DNA from: a virus | Length of the DNA: 28,494 nt | IMG/VR virus record: IMGVR_UViG_3300032334_001461 | Location: 1-28,494 of that record | Reading direction: 5' to 3' (one strand) | Shown: positions 27,836 to 28,494 of the stretch, one piece after another | Position numbering within the stretch: position 1 is the first letter of the stretch | Layout: each line of letters begins with the position of its first letter | Position numbers and translations under genes: made by a program | Notes under the pieces: model-generated | Seen by the model: only the letters and a program-made list of their open reading frames with translations | The model's database searches: none | Told to the model about the DNA's origin: nothing

Positions 27836-28494
27836 ATGAAAAACATAACAGTTGTCAAGCGCAGCGGTCGAAAAGAATCTCTCGCCTTAGAAAAGTGGCA
27901 GACCCAGATAGCCAAAGTTTGCAGTGGTATCGCAGATGTGAGCCAAAGCATGATAGAAATACGCACCCAGCTACATTTCTACGACGGCATCACTACCAAA
28001 GAAATCGATGGCATCACCCTGCGGGCCATCGTGGACTTGATCGATGTGGAACAGAATCCTGACACAGGACATACCAACTATCAGTTTGTGGCAGGCAAAC
28101 AGCGACTGAGCATGTTGCGCAAAGATGTATACGGTAGCTATGATCCCCCACGCCTGTACGAGATCGTGAAGCGCAATGTGGAAGTTGGACTATACACTCC
28201 TGACTTGCTGACCTGGTACACGGAAGAAGAATGGAATCGCATGGATGAAATGATCGACCATGCGCGAGATGAAAGCTACAGCTATGCTGCTGTAGAGCAG
28301 TTGATTGAAAAATATCTGGTGCGTAATCGTAGCACAGGACAGATTTATGAAACGCCACAGGTGCGTTACATGATCGCAGCGGCCACAGTGTTCCACAGCG
28401 AAGAACCTGCTACAGCTCGTATGCGTTACATAAAGGAATACTACAATGCTGCTAGTGATGGTTTGTTTACTCTTGCTACTCCTGTTCTCGCTGG
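27836..28494 (+). CDS. nrdA: Ribonucleotide reductase large subunit NrdA, partial (N-terminal 219 residues)
   Basis: The frame is open from the ATG at 27836 to the window edge. It opens with an ATP-cone: ITVVKRSGRKESLALEKWQTQI and the following helices. Then come HTNYQFVAGKQRLSMLRKDVYG and VRNRSTGQIYETPQVRYMIAAATVFH, both typical of class Ia NrdA, and LFTLATPVLAG at the end, the conserved start of the substrate barrel (TPxLAG). The enzyme makes deoxynucleotides for phage replication together with NrdB, not in this window. The ATP-cone suggests allosteric control of overall activity. No clear promoter or Shine-Dalgarno sequence is seen in the 6 bp gap; an AAAGTAGCGA stretch is weak. Confidence 0.93.
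   Translation, partial: MKNITVVKRSGRKESLALEKWQTQIAKVCSGIADVSQSMIEIRTQLHFYDGITTKEIDGITLRAIVDLIDVEQNPDTGHTNYQFVAGKQRLSMLRKDVYGSYDPPRLYEIVKRNVEVGLYTPDLLTWYTEEEWNRMDEMIDHARDESYSYAAVEQLIEKYLVRNRSTGQIYETPQVRYMIAAATVFHSEEPATARMRYIKEYYNAASDGLFTLATPVLA

Noticed and set aside
1-28494. tRNA genes, integrase, transposase, attachment sites
   Set aside because: None was found by eye on either strand; gaps between genes are under about 80 bases, leaving no room for tRNA genes.

Overview
The window reads as part of a lytic T4-type myovirus genome, distant from coliphage T4. The evidence is a dense gene layout with ATGA/TGATG overlaps and T4-type replication genes: a UvsW helicase, a gp62-like clamp-loader subunit, a gp61 primase and a gp41 helicase. 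It also holds dCMP deaminase, the start of NrdA, virion-type genes, and repeated NNTAAATA boxes that resemble T4 late promoters (TATAAATA). The host is probably a gamma- or betaproteobacterium: the phage IscU carries the LPPVK chaperone motif and resembles proteobacterial IscU almost end to end, and the non-late promoters are textbook sigma70 sites (TTGACN with a 17 bp spacer and TATAAT). Codon and base use looks freshwater/marine-phage like, but no taxonomic search could be run.

Layout. (1) 1-3678 is a surface-sugar type cluster: two GT-A-like transferases, two related proteins with a capsule/GT-B flavour, and a small-molecule methyltransferase-like protein, partly on the minus strand. (2) 3679-5740 is an early module: three small unknown genes and an AAA+ ATPase, each behind a near-identical sigma70 promoter cassette, ending in a double terminator. 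(3) 5741-11293 holds an unknown gene, uvsW, conserved unknowns, the gp62-like gene, a C2H2 zinc-finger protein, a DUF3307-like membrane protein, a DnaE-related fragment and one minus-strand gene. (4) 11314-16554 holds a structural protein, primase, an inserted SGNH-like gene, gp41 helicase and a radical SAM protein. (5) 16627-22502 is a late region with NNTAAATA boxes. It encodes a two-domain nucleotidyltransferase/KWDG protein, a probably abundant small structural protein with its own terminator, and several head-type or unknown proteins. (6) 22514-24540 is an operon with iscU, two VOC-fold proteins, a small exported Cys protein and iscA. (7) 24537-28494 holds dCMP deaminase, a PD-(D/E)XK exonuclease, a pectate-lyase-fold tail spike under a late promoter, an unknown gene and nrdA, cut by the window edge.

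Most notable points. The SGNH-like gene sits between primase and helicase, flanked by an exact 16 bp direct repeat that supplies its start codon, its stop codon and an intact start for gp41. Four sigma70 promoters place a start codon exactly 6 nt after the -10 box, which predicts leaderless mRNAs. Four promoter cassettes carry a palindrome between -35 and -10, and two of them use the upstream gene's stop codon as part of the -35 box. The phage also carries both an Fe-S scaffold (IscU) and a carrier (IscA), together with a radical SAM enzyme that would need such clusters. No tRNA, CRISPR array, integrase or transposase was seen, and no gene-free stretch exceeds about 80 bases.
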